Shown in pieces: positions 32,647 to 42,129 of a DNA stretch of 64,000 nt. Position 1 is the stretch's first letter, and each line of letters starts with the position of its first letter. The DNA is from Nonomuraea pusilla. GTDB lineage: Bacteria > Actinomycetota > Actinomycetes > Streptosporangiales > Streptosporangiaceae. The notes under the pieces are model-generated. The model did not search any database and was not told where the DNA came from. It saw nothing but the letters and a program-made list of their open reading frames with translations. The stretch spans positions 248,001 through 312,000 of the forward strand of contig NZ_FOBF01000008.1 of the NCBI RefSeq assembly GCF_900109355.1. Reading direction: 5' to 3'. The position numbers and the translations under genes are program-made.

Positions 32647-33681
32647 GTGTACGTGTCCTCCCTGCTCACGAGCCCCCTGGTGGATCTCGACAACGGGGCC
32701 GTCCTCGCACACGCCGCCGTTGTGGACAACACGGGCACCCTTCGGGCGGCCCCCCTGCCGATGATGATGGAACTGCCCGTCGGCGTGATCCTGTCAGGGG
32801 CGGGGGCCCTCGCCCCGCTGCACGAGGCGCTCAGGAGGGCGGGCAGGCATCCCCGCGAGGCCATCCTGCTCGTCACGGGCACCTGCCAGGAGCCGGAGCG
32901 GCGGCTGCTCAAGGTGGGGCTCGACGGGCTGCGCACCATCGGCTACCTGCTCGGCTTCGCCGGGGTGGGCGGGAGCGGCGGCGCGCCGCTCGACCTCATC
33001 GGCGACTGCTCGCCGTACCTGCTGGCGCTCGACGGCGAACTGGTCGCCCGCATCCCCGGCGACCACCGGGCCGCCGCCGTCGCCAGGGCCGTCGTCACCC
33101 TGGCCCGCGGCATCGGCGCGCACGTCATGGCCCCGGGCGTGGAGCGCGAGGCGCAGGTCGCCGTCGTCCGCGGCCTGGGGGTGCGGCTCGCGCACGGGCC
33201 GCTGCTCGCCCCCGGCCCCGACGGCAAGGTACGGGTGCCGCTGCCCGCCGCCGACGAGTCGCCCACCGCGATGATGCTCGGCCCCCGCGTGCAGGAACTG
33301 CTGCTGCCCGCCGTGACCCTGCCCGAGAAGGCCAAGGCCGAGGAGGTGGTGGCCGCGTTCGGCCACGAACCCACCATCACCAGCGTCATCCTCGTGGACG
33401 AGTACCAGCGGCCCAAGGGCAGCCTGGACCGCAGCAGGTTCCTGCTGTCGTTCGCCGCCCGTTACGGGCACGCCCTGCACGGCTCCAAGCCCGCGCAGCG
33501 GCTCGCCGACCCGCCCCGCACCGTGCCGAGGACCACCCCGGCCATCGCCGCCATGCAGGCGGCCAGCAGGGACGCCTCCCGCGTCTACGACGACCTGGTG
33601 GTGACCGACGAGCTGAACCGCTGCCTCGGCATCGTCAGGGTGTCGGACCTCATCAGGGAACTCGCCACCCTGCGCGCCTGA
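32647..33681 (+). CDS. Degenerate EAL domain fused to CBS domains
   Basis: 344 residues from GTG 32647. The N-terminal half follows the EAL phosphodiesterase pattern (SPLVDLDNGAVLAHAAVV, then VARAVVTLARGIGAHVMAPGVEREAQ). All three catalytic signatures are lost: EAL reads AAV, the DDFGTG metal motif reads GFAGVG and AEGVE reads APGVE. The protein probably cannot hydrolyse cyclic di-GMP. The C-terminal half (about residues 210-344) is a CBS-like pair (AAFGHEPTITSVILVDE and DDLVVTDELNRCLGIVRVSD). It may be a ligand sensor. The start has only weak Shine-Dalgarno support. The gene is divergent from acVLRF1 and convergent with the response regulator. Confidence 0.75.
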   Translation: MYVSSLLTSPLVDLDNGAVLAHAAVVDNTGTLRAAPLPMMMELPVGVILSGAGALAPLHEALRRAGRHPREAILLVTGTCQEPERRLLKVGLDGLRTIGYLLGFAGVGGSGGAPLDLIGDCSPYLLALDGELVARIPGDHRAAAVARAVVTLARGIGAHVMAPGVEREAQVAVVRGLGVRLAHGPLLAPGPDGKVRVPLPAADESPTAMMLGPRVQELLLPAVTLPEKAKAEEVVAAFGHEPTITSVILVDEYQRPKGSLDRSRFLLSFAARYGHALHGSKPAQRLADPPRTVPRTTPAIAAMQAASRDASRVYDDLVVTDELNRCLGIVRVSDLIRELATLRA

Positions 33682-33705
33682 CCCGGCCTCCGGCCTCGGG
33701 CCGGG
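33682..33705. terminator. Hairpin between convergent EAL-CBS and response regulator genes
   Basis: CCCGGCC (33682-33688) and GGCCGGG (33699-33705) form a 7-bp stem right after the EAL-CBS stop. No U-tract. Confidence 0.5.
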
Positions 33706-33712
33706 CCTGCCC

Positions 33713-33742
33713 GGTCAGAGCCATCCGGGTCAGAGCCAGCCC
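33713..33742. repeat. 15-bp duplication at the response regulator stop codon
   Basis: GGTCAGAGCCATCCG (33713-33727) and GGTCAGAGCCAGCCC (33728-33742) are adjacent; the second includes the TGA stop and last codons (GWL) of the response regulator on the minus strand. Confidence 0.75.
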
Positions 33743-34343
33743 TGGACGCGGGCCCGCTGGACGGCCTCGATGCGGTTGCGCGCGTGCGTCTTCTGGATCG
33801 CCGACGACAGGTAGTTGCGCACCGTGCCCTCCGACAGATGCAGGCGGCGGGCGATGTCGCCGATCGTGGAACCGTCCACGGCGGCCGACAGGACGTCGCG
33901 CTCCCTGCCCGACAGCGGGTTCGGCCCCGCGCTCAGCGCGGCCGCCGCCAGGCCGGGGTCGATGACCCGCTCCCCCGCGTGAACCCGCCTGATGGCCGCG
34001 GCCAGCTCCTTCGCCGGGCTGTCCTTGACGAGGAACGCCGCCGCCCCCGACTCCATCGCCGTACGCAGGTAGCCCGGCCGTCCGAACGTCGTCAGGATCA
34101 TCACCCGGCAGCCCGGCACCCCGGCGGTGATCCGCGCCGCCGCCGCCAGGCCGTCCATGACCGGCATCTCGATGTCGAGCAGCGCGATGTCGGGACGCAC
34201 CCGCTCCGCGACGTCCACGGCCTGCGCGCCGTCGGCGGCCTCGCCCACGACCTCGATGTCGGGCTCCAGCCCGAGCAGCGACGCCAGCGCCCCGCGCACC
34301 ATGCCCTGGTCCTCGGCCAGCATCACCCTGATGACGCCCTCGC

Positions 34344-34347
<4 letters not shown>
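33730..34347 (-). CDS. NarL/FixJ-type response regulator
   Basis: 205 residues from GTG 34347, which overlaps the kinase stop as GTGA. The receiver domain has the acidic pair in MLAEDQGMVRGAL, the phosphoacceptor aspartate in IALLDIEMPVMDGL and lysine in FLVKDSPAKEL. The C-terminal LuxR-type helix-turn-helix is PLSGRERDVLSAAVDGSTIG, then DIARRLHLSEGTVRNYLSS. Together with the DesK-type kinase and the ABC transporter just upstream it forms a self-contained sensing and export unit. It probably binds the TGACATTTGTCA palindrome before the ATPase gene. Confidence 0.92.
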
Positions 34348-35503
<1,156 letters not shown>

Positions 35504-35507
<4 letters not shown>

Positions 35508-36238
35508 GACCGAACAGTAGCCCTGCGGTAGAGGAACACCGCCGCCGCGCCCAGCGCCAGCCCCCAGGCGCCCACGACCAGCAGGTCCGAGGCCGGCAGC
35601 CCCTGCCCGGCGATGACGCTCCAGCCCAGGTCGGCGTAGCGGTACGAGGGCGTGAGCTCCGCGATGGTCCGCATCGTGTCGCCGAACGCCTCCGGCGGGA
35701 ACCACAGGCCGCCGGCCAGCGCGAGCGCGAACATGGAGATCATGGCCGCCGGCTGGGCCGCGTCCGCCGACAGCGTCGAGCCGATGGCCAGCCCCAGCGC
35801 GACGAACGGCAGCGTGCCGAGCCACAGCGCCAGCAGCAGCGGCACCCAGGTGCCCACCGGCAGCGAGACGCCCTCCACGACGACCCCGACCACGCTCACC
35901 AGCAGCAGCGACGGCAGCACCAGCAGCATGGCGGCGCACAGCTTCGTCACGATGATCGCCCAGCCGGGCAGCGGGGTGATCTGGAGCTGCCGCAGCCAGC
36001 CGGTCTGCCGCTCCTGCGCCCACGGCACCGCCGAGCTCATCATGGACGCCGCCAGCGCCCCGTACGCCGCCATCGACACCATGAGCGCGACGCTGTACGG
36101 CACGCCGGAGTCGTCGGTCTGCTTGCCGTAGATCCCGGCGTTGATCAGGTAGAGCACGACGGGGAAGGCCACGACGAAGATCAGGTAGCGCCGGTTGCGC
36201 AGCATCCGCAGCGCCTCGGTCTTGGCGTAGTACAGCAT
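35504..36238 (-). CDS. ABC-2 type transporter permease
   Basis: 244 residues with about six membrane helices, starting LYYAKTEALRMLRNRRYLIFVVAFPVV. The segment AVPWAQERQTGWLRQLQITPLP is the ABC-2 motif that contacts the ATPase. It starts 1 bp inside the ATPase stop (TGATG). Together they form an exporter; the substrate is unknown, possibly an antimicrobial peptide or lipid by analogy with similar operons. Confidence 0.88.
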
Positions 36239-37122
36239 CAGGACTCCCGGGTGAGGGCGAGGAAGGCGTCTTCGAGACCGGCGCCCGCGACCTGCAGGTC
36301 GCGCACGTCGAGGGTGGTGCCGCGGTACAGACCGGCCAGCGTGGCGTCGGTGTCGGCGGTGCGCAGCGTCACCGCGCCGGCCTCGACCTCCACCGCCGTC
36401 ACGCCGGGCAGCAGGTCGAGCCCCGCCGCGGGCTGCTCCCCGAGCGTGAACCTGACCGTGCGCCCGCCCGCGCGGGCCTTGATCTGGGCGGCGGTGCCGT
36501 CGGCCGCCAGCCGCCCCCTCGCGATGACGATCACGCGGTCGGAGTGCTGGTCGGCCTCCTCCAGGTAGTGCGTGGCGAACAGCACCGTCCTGCCGCCCGC
36601 CGCGTAGTCGTGCATGCCGCGCCAGAACCGCAGCCTCGACTCGACGTCCATGGCGGCGGTCGGCTCGTCGAGCAGCAGGACGCGGGGCGCGCCCGCGACG
36701 GCCAGGGCGAAGCGGACCCGCTGGGCCTGACCGCCCGACAGCTTGTTCGCCCGGCGTCCGGCCAGCTCGCCCAGGTCGGCGAGCTCCAGGACCTGGTCCA
36801 GGGGCAGGGGGCGGGGGTAGAGCCTGCGCACCAGGTCGACGAGCTCCTTGACGGTCAGCTCGGGGATCAGGGCGCCGTCCTGCAGCATGGCGCCGAGCTC
36901 GCCCGCCGCGACGGCCTGCTCGGGGGCGTGGCCGTGCACGCTGATCTCGCCGCCGGTCGGCTTGAGCAGGCCGAGCAGCATGCCGATGGAGGTGGACTTG
37001 CCGGCCCCGTTCGGGCCGAGCAGCGCGACCGTGGTGCCGGACTCGATGGACAGCGACAGGTCGTCGACGGCGAGCACGTCCCCGTAGCGCTTGCTGACCT
37101 GGTCGAACACGATGGCGTTCAT
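36238..37122 (-). CDS. ABC transporter ATP-binding protein
   Basis: 294 residues from ATG 37122. Walker A GPNGAGKST, signature LSGGQAQR, Walker B LLLDEPTAAMD and H-loop FATHYLEEAD are all present. The C-terminal about 80 residues (GRTVRFTLGEQPA...) form the usual DrrA-type extension. It is the first gene of a four-gene operon: ATPase, permease, kinase, regulator. Regulation is likely autogenous through the palindrome 62 bp upstream. Confidence 0.93.
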   Translation of the reverse strand: MNAIVFDQVSKRYGDVLAVDDLSLSIESGTTVALLGPNGAGKSTSIGMLLGLLKPTGGEISVHGHAPEQAVAAGELGAMLQDGALIPELTVKELVDLVRRLYPRPLPLDQVLELADLGELAGRRANKLSGGQAQRVRFALAVAGAPRVLLLDEPTAAMDVESRLRFWRGMHDYAAGGRTVLFATHYLEEADQHSDRVIVIARGRLAADGTAAQIKARAGGRTVRFTLGEQPAAGLDLLPGVTAVEVEAGAVTLRTADTDATLAGLYRGTTLDVRDLQVAGAGLEDAFLALTRES

Positions 37123-37139
37123 GGGTTCGACGCTACGGC

Positions 37140-37200
37140 CGCCCGCCCTGCCCGGATAAGTGTGATCCTTCCGGGGATCGCCATGACATTTGTCAGTACG
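37140..37200. promoter_or_regulatory. Palindrome-rich promoter of the ABC/two-component operon (TGACATTTGTCA at 37184-37195)
   Basis: A perfect TGACA-2-TGTCA inverted repeat lies at 37184-37195. Next to it, on the minus strand, GATCC-6-GGATC and GGAT-7-ATCC arms overlap each other near 37158-37180. These are good candidates for response regulator binding. A CTGACA at about 37192 could act as -35. Confidence 0.6.
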
Positions 37201-37413
37201 CCGGGCCCTGCCGAGAGCCACCGGCCCGCCCGCGCATCGGCCCCGGCCGACGGGCCCGGCCCCGCGCCTCGGCCCGAGCCGGGCCCGCCTGCCGGGGCCC
37301 GTCCGCCCCGCCCCGCGGCGCGCGCGGAACCGGGCCGCGGACGCGCAGCGGGACAAGGCCGCGGGCGGGCACGGAACCGGGCCGCCGGACCGCGGGCGGG
37401 ACCGGAGGGGGCG
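37201..37413. other. GC-rich intergenic space between ABC operon promoter and hisG
   Basis: About 210 bp with extreme G/C content and short imperfect repeats such as GGAACCGGGCCGC (near 37328 and 37375). No gene, promoter or clear terminator could be assigned. Confidence 0.5.
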
Positions 37414-38259
37414 TCAGATGCGGCAGGCGTAGATGTCGGTGACGAGGATGGCGCGGGCGCCGATGTCCCAGAGCTGGTCCATCACCTGCTGGTGGCCCTT
37501 GCGGCGGACCATGGCCCGCACCGCCACCCAGCCCTCCCGGTGCAGCGGAGACACCGTGGGGCCCTCCATGCCGGGCGTGAGGGCGATGGCCTCCTCGATG
37601 CGCTCGGCGCGGATGTCGTAGTCCATCATCACGTAGTCGCGGGCGTGCACCACGCCCTGGAAGCGGCGTACGAGCTGCTGCACCCCCGGGGTGTCGGCGG
37701 CGCCCTGCCGCTTGATCAGCACGCCCTCCGACTTCATGATCGGCTCGCCGAACACCTCCAGGCCGACGTTGCGCAGCGTCGTGCCCGTCTCGACCACGTC
37801 GGCCACGGCGTCGGCCACGCCCAGCCTGATGGCCGTCTCGACCGCGCCGTCGAGCTTGATGACGCGGGCGTCGACGCCCTGGTCGGAGAGGTACTTGTCG
37901 AGCAGGCCCGCGTAGGAGGTGGCCACGCGCATGCCGTCGAGGTCCTTGACGGACGTCATCGTGCCCGCCCTGGCCGCCAGGCGGAACGTGGAGCCGCCGA
38001 ACCCCAGCGGCATGATCTCCTCGACCGGCGCCCCCGAGTCGATCAGCATGTCGCGGCCGGTGATGCCGGCGTCGAGGGTGCCCTCGCCGACATAGACGGC
38101 GATGTCGCGCGGGCGCAGGAAGAACAGCTCGCAGCCGTTGTCCTGGTCGACGACGACGAGTTCCTTGCTGTCTCTGCGGGGCCGGTAGCCGGCCTCCTTC
38201 AGCATGTTCTGGGCGCCCTCGCTGAGGGCCCCCTTGTTCGGTACGGCCAGACGCAGCAT
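37414..38259 (-). CDS. hisG: ATP phosphoribosyltransferase (long form)
   Basis: 281 residues beginning MLRLAVPNKGALSEGA. The catalytic domain has ELFFLRPRDIAVYVGEGTLDAGITGRD and the PRPP-binding loop DAVADVVETGTTLRN. The C-terminal 75 residues (GMEGPTVSPL ... ILVTDIYACRI) form the ACT-like regulatory domain that binds histidine. It catalyses the first step of histidine synthesis. It is 63 bp downstream of hisE and likely co-transcribed with it. Confidence 0.97.
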   Translation of the reverse strand: MLRLAVPNKGALSEGAQNMLKEAGYRPRRDSKELVVVDQDNGCELFFLRPRDIAVYVGEGTLDAGITGRDMLIDSGAPVEEIMPLGFGGSTFRLAARAGTMTSVKDLDGMRVATSYAGLLDKYLSDQGVDARVIKLDGAVETAIRLGVADAVADVVETGTTLRNVGLEVFGEPIMKSEGVLIKRQGAADTPGVQQLVRRFQGVVHARDYVMMDYDIRAERIEEAIALTPGMEGPTVSPLHREGWVAVRAMVRRKGHQQVMDQLWDIGARAILVTDIYACRI

Positions 38260-38322
38260 GGTCAGGTGCTTCCTTCGGTGTCTCGCTTTCGGCAGGGGCG
38301 GCGGGGCGGGCGCGTACGCGCC

Positions 38323-38586
38323 CTAGAGATGCTTGTACACCTCGTCGAGCCCGATGCCCTTGGCGATCATGAGCACCTGCACGTGGTAGAGGAGCTGGGA
38401 GATCTCTTCGGCTGCTCTGTCGTTCGACTCGTGCTCGGCCGCCATCCAGCTCTCGGCGGCCTCCTCGACGACCTTCTTGCCGATGGCATGGACGCCGGCG
38501 TCGAGCTCGGCGACGGTGCCCGAGCCCGCCGGCCGGGTGCGCGCCTTCTCTGACAGCTCGGCGAACAGCTCTTCGAAGGTCTTCAT
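38323..38586 (-). CDS. hisE: Phosphoribosyl-ATP pyrophosphatase
   Basis: 87 residues from ATG 38586, with GAGAGA upstream. It is an all-helical MazG-like fold: KTFEELFAELSEKARTRP, GTVAELDAG and the metal site KVVEEAAESWMAAEHES, then AAEEISQLLYHVQVLM. It catalyses the second step of histidine synthesis. It comes directly before hisG on the same strand. Confidence 0.96.
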   Translation of the reverse strand: MKTFEELFAELSEKARTRPAGSGTVAELDAGVHAIGKKVVEEAAESWMAAEHESNDRAAEEISQLLYHVQVLMIAKGIGLDEVYKHL

Positions 38587-38744
38587 GGTCTCTCTCGTCG
38601 GTCGGCTGGCGTGCGAGACAAGCCTAGTCCGCCCGTACGGGTGACCCGGCCCCGCGTCCGCCTGCCGAGACGACGCACGTCCTGCGGCCGGATGTCCATG
38701 CCCATCCGCCGCCCCGGCGCAGATCTGGGCCAGGACACGCGGAA

Positions 38745-38768
38745 GGCCCCGCCGGACACGGCGGAGCC
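38745..38768. terminator. Hairpin terminator downstream of the DEAD helicase gene
   Basis: GGCCCCGCCG (38745-38754) pairs with CGGCGGAGCC (38759-38768) except one G-T pair, leaving a 4-nt loop. It lies in the 491-bp gene-free space 38587-39077 between the helicase stop and hisE. Confidence 0.55.
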
Positions 38769-38967
38769 TCCAGATCACGCAGAACGGCGCGGGCCGAGCG
38801 AACGACCGCACAGCCGCACCACGTACGCCTGCACGCCCGACACCCTCACCCTGTGAACCTCAGGCCTTCCCCTGTGAGCGTCCGCCCACGAAAGCCGCGA
38901 GCGATCGGGGTGGAGGCCGGGCAGGCAGTGGCGCGGCCGCCCGCTGGACGACCGGCGAACCGGGCGG

Positions 38968-39085
38968 TCAGCGGTGCAACCGGCGGCTGCACGACCGCCG
39001 GACCGGCCGGTCAGCGGTGCGGCCGCCGCTGTCAGCGGTGCGGCCGCCGCTGTCAGCGGTCGTCGCGGTCGCCGCCGTCAGCGGT
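38968..39085. repeat. Tandem repeat with 21-bp core at the DEAD helicase stop codon
   Basis: TCAGCGGT recurs at 38968, 39011, 39032, 39053 and 39078; the middle copies are spaced exactly 21 bp and nearly identical. The copy at 39078 contains the TGA stop and last Asp-Arg codons of the helicase. On the minus strand each 21-bp unit can fold as AGCGG-loop-CCGCT, so the array may serve as repeated weak terminators. The remaining 38587-38967 shows no gene. Confidence 0.8.
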
Positions 39086-41030
39086 CGAAGCGGCGGCCGC
39101 CGGAGTTGCGGCGGTAGCCGCCGTTGCCCCGGTCGTCGGAGCGGTAGCCGCCCCTGGTGGAGCCGCGCTCGTCGCCGCGCGCGGCGGCCGGACGGTAGCC
39201 GTCGCGGGGACGGTCGTCGGAGCGGAAGCCGCGGTCACGGTCGCCGGCGAACGGCCTGCGCTCGCCGGAGTGCCGCGCGCCGCGGTCGTCGGAGCGGAAG
39301 CCGCCGCCGCGCTGCCCGTCGCGGAACCCGCCACGCTGGCCGTCGCGGAACCCCTCACGATGGCCCTCACGGTGGCCCTCGCGGAAGCCGTCACGGTGGC
39401 CGCCGCGCGGCCCGCGGTCGTCGGACGCGCGGAAGCCGCGGTCCTCCCGGGAGGGCCGGTCGTCGGAGCGGAAGGGGCGGTCATCGGAGCGGAAGGGGCG
39501 GTCGTCGCCGCGGTGCGGGCGGTCGTCGGAGCGGAAGCCGCCGCGCGGACGGTAGCCGCGCTCACGGTCCTCCCCGACGGTGCGCGGCTGCTCCTGGGAG
39601 CCCTCCGCGTACCTGCGGCCGCCGAACGGACGCTCGCCGTCGTCGTGACGGCGCGGCGTGTAGGAGCGCTCGCCGTCGAAGTCGCGGCGCCTGCGGCCGC
39701 CGCGGCGCTCCTGGCCGCCGTGTCCCTCGCGGCGGGCCCGCAGCGGCTTGCGCACGTCGGGCTCCCACACGGGGATCGCCTCGCCGCTCGGGGTGCGGGC
39801 GCCGGTCACCTCGGCGACCCGCGGGTGGCCCGGGGTGGCCTTGAGGCGGAACGGGTGGATGCCCGCGCGCCGGGTGAGCGCGTCGGTGGAGCGCCGCTCG
39901 TTGGGCAGCACCAGCGTGACGACGGTGCCCTTCTCGCCGGCGCGGGCGGTGCGGCCGCCGCGGTGGAGGTAGCTCTTGTGGTCCTGCGGCGGGTCGAGGT
40001 GCAGCACCAGGCTGATGTTGTCGACGTGGATGCCGCGGGCGGCGACGTCGGTGCAGACGAGCACGTTGATGGCGCCCTCGCGGAACTCCGACAGGATGCG
40101 GGTGCGCTGGTTCTGCCGCTTGCCGCCGTGCAGGCCGCCCGCCTTCACGCCGACCCTGGCGAGCTGCTTGCACAGGCGGTCGACGCCGTGCTGCGTGCGG
40201 ACGAAGATGATGGTGCGGCCCTCGCGGTTGGCGATCTCGGCGGCGACGTCGAACTTGTCGTCGCGGGTCACCTGCATCACGTGGTGCTCCATGGTGTCGA
40301 CCGGGGAGGTCGCGGGCGCCACGGAGTGGGTGACGGGGTCCTTGAGGAAGCGCTGCACCAGCTTGTCGACGTCGCCGTCGAGCGTGGCGGAGAACAGCAG
40401 CCGCTGCCCGTCGGCCGGGGTCTGCGCGAGCAGGTCGGTGACGACGGGGAAGAAGCCGAGGTCGCACATGTGGTCGGCCTCGTCCAGCACCGACACCTCG
40501 ACCTCGGACAGCGTGCACTCGCCCTGCCTGATGAGGTCGCCGAGGCGGCCGGGCGTGGCGATGACGACGTCGACGCCGCGGCGCAGCGCCTCGATCTGCT
40601 TGCCCATGGACATGCCGCCCACGACCACCTTCATGCGCAGGCCGAGGCCGCGGCCGAGGGGTTCGAGCGCGTCGTGCACCTGCAGCGCGAGCTCGCGCGT
40701 CGGTACGAGGATCATGGCGCGGGGCCGCCCGGGGACGGGCTTGACGCCGGCGAGGCGCGCCATGGTGGGCAGGCCGAAGGCGAGGGTCTTGCCGGAGCCG
40801 GTCTGGCCGCGGCCGAGCACGTCGATGCCGGCCAGGACGTCGGGGATGGTGGCCCGCTGGATGGGGAAGGGGCTGTCGATGCCCTGCCTGGCGAGCCCGT
40901 TGACGAGCGGCCTGGGCAGGCCCAGGAGCTCGAACTCGGAGGGGCCGGGCTCGGTGGCGGCGGACTCGCCCGCGGGGGCGGTCTCGGCCGACTCGTCGAG
41001 TTCGGGCATGACAGCGTCAAGCATGGTCAC
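39078..41030 (-). CDS. DEAD-box ATP-dependent RNA helicase with RGG/RSDDR-type tail
   Basis: 650 residues from GTG 41030, preceded by GAAAGG; ATG 41024 is the alternative. The helicase motifs are Q-motif FPIQRATI, motif I GQTGSGKT, Ia PTREL, II DEAD, III SAT, V DVAARGIHV and VI GRTARAGEKG. After about residue 440 comes a basic disordered tail of about 200 residues. It is rich in Arg, Gly and Asp with repeats like FRSDDRPF and REGHREGH. Such tails bind RNA and promote condensates in other helicases. The protein probably remodels rRNA or mRNA, notably in the cold. The leader RNA has hairpins over the ribosome binding site. Confidence 0.93.
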   Translation of the reverse strand: MTMLDAVMPELDESAETAPAGESAATEPGPSEFELLGLPRPLVNGLARQGIDSPFPIQRATIPDVLAGIDVLGRGQTGSGKTLAFGLPTMARLAGVKPVPGRPRAMILVPTRELALQVHDALEPLGRGLGLRMKVVVGGMSMGKQIEALRRGVDVVIATPGRLGDLIRQGECTLSEVEVSVLDEADHMCDLGFFPVVTDLLAQTPADGQRLLFSATLDGDVDKLVQRFLKDPVTHSVAPATSPVDTMEHHVMQVTRDDKFDVAAEIANREGRTIIFVRTQHGVDRLCKQLARVGVKAGGLHGGKRQNQRTRILSEFREGAINVLVCTDVAARGIHVDNISLVLHLDPPQDHKSYLHRGGRTARAGEKGTVVTLVLPNERRSTDALTRRAGIHPFRLKATPGHPRVAEVTGARTPSGEAIPVWEPDVRKPLRARREGHGGQERRGGRRRRDFDGERSYTPRRHDDGERPFGGRRYAEGSQEQPRTVGEDRERGYRPRGGFRSDDRPHRGDDRPFRSDDRPFRSDDRPSREDRGFRASDDRGPRGGHRDGFREGHREGHREGFRDGQRGGFRDGQRGGGFRSDDRGARHSGERRPFAGDRDRGFRSDDRPRDGYRPAAARGDERGSTRGGYRSDDRGNGGYRRNSGGRRFDR

Positions 41031-41077
41031 GAAATTCGTGCCTTTCAGTCGAAGTGGCACGTCACTTCTGCGAAAGG
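41028..41077 (-). promoter_or_regulatory. Leader hairpins that can hide the helicase ribosome site and start codon
   Basis: In the minus-strand RNA, CCTTTC (41077-41072) pairs with the Shine-Dalgarno GAAAGG (41046-41041). Inside, GAAGTG (41068-41063) pairs with CACTTC (41056-41051), giving a two-part stem with a 6-nt loop. Directly after it CACGA-ATT-TCGTG (41040-41028) forms a second stem containing the GTG start. Farther up, GTACGGCCTGGCCGTAC (41090-41106) is a perfect palindrome. Confidence 0.7.
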
Positions 41078-41106
41078 ACGAGCCGGGACGTACGGCCTGG
41101 CCGTAC

Positions 41107-41289
41107 ACGATTCAGGGGCGCCCTGCCATCGGGGCGGGGCGAGTCATGGGATACACACCGGGCACCGGCCGCAGGCGATGCGAGACGCGCGATGAGACGT
41201 CGGGGTGTACCTGGTGCCAACGTTGGGGATGGTAGCGGATATTCCCCGCGGGATCCGGGCCTTCCGGAAATCCCCTGGCACGCTGAAGA
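41107..41289. promoter_or_regulatory. Long upstream region of the DEAD helicase
   Basis: With the hairpins above, nearly 300 bp lie between the suf terminator and the helicase start. The stretch has no open reading frame of note. It includes TAGCGGATATTCC near 41234 (AT-rich, a possible promoter site). No box could be assigned with confidence. Confidence 0.4.
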
Positions 41290-41311
41290 GGCTGGCGGGG
41301 GAACGCCAGCC
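41290..41311 (-). terminator. Suf operon terminator hairpin
   Basis: GGCTGGCG (41290-41297) and CGCCAGCC (41304-41311) form a perfect 8-bp stem with a 6-nt loop, 17 bp after the sufT stop codon. Confidence 0.75.
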
Positions 41312-41327
41312 CTGCAGCAAGATGATC

Positions 41328-41693
41328 TCAGACGTTGAAGCCTAGCATACGGAGCTGCTCGCGCCCCTCGTCAGTGATCTTGTCCGGGCCCCACGGCGGC
41401 AGCCAGACCCAGTTGATCTTGACGTCCGACACCATGCCGTCGAGCGCCGAGTGCGCCTGGTCCTCGATCACGTCGGTGAGCGGGCAGGCGGCGCTGGTCA
41501 GCGTCATGTCGATGGTGGCCACCGGCGGCTGCCCCGCCTCGGCCGGGTCGAGGTTCAGGCCGTAGACGAGGCCGAGGTCGACGACGTTGATGCCCAGCTC
41601 GGGGTCGACGACGTCCCTGAGCGCCTCCATGACCTCCTCGACGGTGATCTCCCCATCGTAGCCGGCCGTCGGGGTCTCGACTGGCTTGCTCAT
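41328..41693 (-). CDS. sufT: SufT-like Fe-S assembly protein (MIP18/DUF59)
   Basis: 121 residues from ATG 41693, with GAGGAG upstream and an ATGA overlap with sufU. The DUF59 domain has VMEALRDVVDPELGINVVDLGLVYGL, the conserved cysteine in TSAACPLTDVIED and the C-terminal WVWLPPWGPDKITDEGREQL. SufT helps with maturation of certain iron-sulfur proteins when demand is high. It is the last gene of the suf operon and resembles PaaD in the paa cluster. Confidence 0.92.
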   Translation of the reverse strand: MSKPVETPTAGYDGEITVEEVMEALRDVVDPELGINVVDLGLVYGLNLDPAEAGQPPVATIDMTLTSAACPLTDVIEDQAHSALDGMVSDVKINWVWLPPWGPDKITDEGREQLRMLGFNV

Positions 41694-42127
41694 CGGGCAC
41701 TCCTCACAACAGCGTCCTTGTAGGCCATCCAGGACAGCAGCGCGCACTTCACGCGCGCCGGGAACTTGGCCACGCCCGCGAACGCCACGGCGTCGCCGAG
41801 CACCTCCTCGTCGGCCTCCACCTGCCCCCGGCCCTGCATGAGCCGGGTGAACTCGTCGACCACCGAGAGCGTCTCCTCGACCGTGGAGCCCGTGGTGAGC
41901 TCGTACAGCACGGAGGCGGCGGCCTGGCTGATCGAGCAGCCCTGGCCGTCGTAGGAGACATCCTCGATCTTACCGGAGTCTCCCACCTTGACCCGGAGCG
42001 TGATCTCGTCGCCGCACGTCGGGTTCACGTGGTGGACCTCGGCGTCGTACGGCTCGCGCAGCCCCCGCCCCTGCGGGTGCTTGTAGTGCTCCAGGATCAG
42101 CTCCTGGTACATCGACTCGCCGATCAT
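41690..42127 (-). CDS. sufU: SUF system sulfur-transfer protein SufU
   Basis: 145 residues. It begins MIGESMYQELILEHYKHP. Ligands of the zinc site are in VNPTCGDEI (Cys with Asp), DGQGCSIS and VKCALLSW. In the SufS-SufU system it accepts persulfide from SufS through zinc-ligand swapping. It starts 2 nt after the sufS stop; ATG 42112 is an alternative start. Confidence 0.95.
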   Translation of the reverse strand: MIGESMYQELILEHYKHPQGRGLREPYDAEVHHVNPTCGDEITLRVKVGDSGKIEDVSYDGQGCSISQAAASVLYELTTGSTVEETLSVVDEFTRLMQGRGQVEADEEVLGDAVAFAGVAKFPARVKCALLSWMAYKDAVVRSAR

Positions 42128-42129
42128 GG

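Noticed and set aside
38853..41195. Long plus-strand open frame opposite the DEAD helicase
   Set aside because: Its translation is an Ala/Val/Gly-rich shadow; the minus strand has all helicase motifs.
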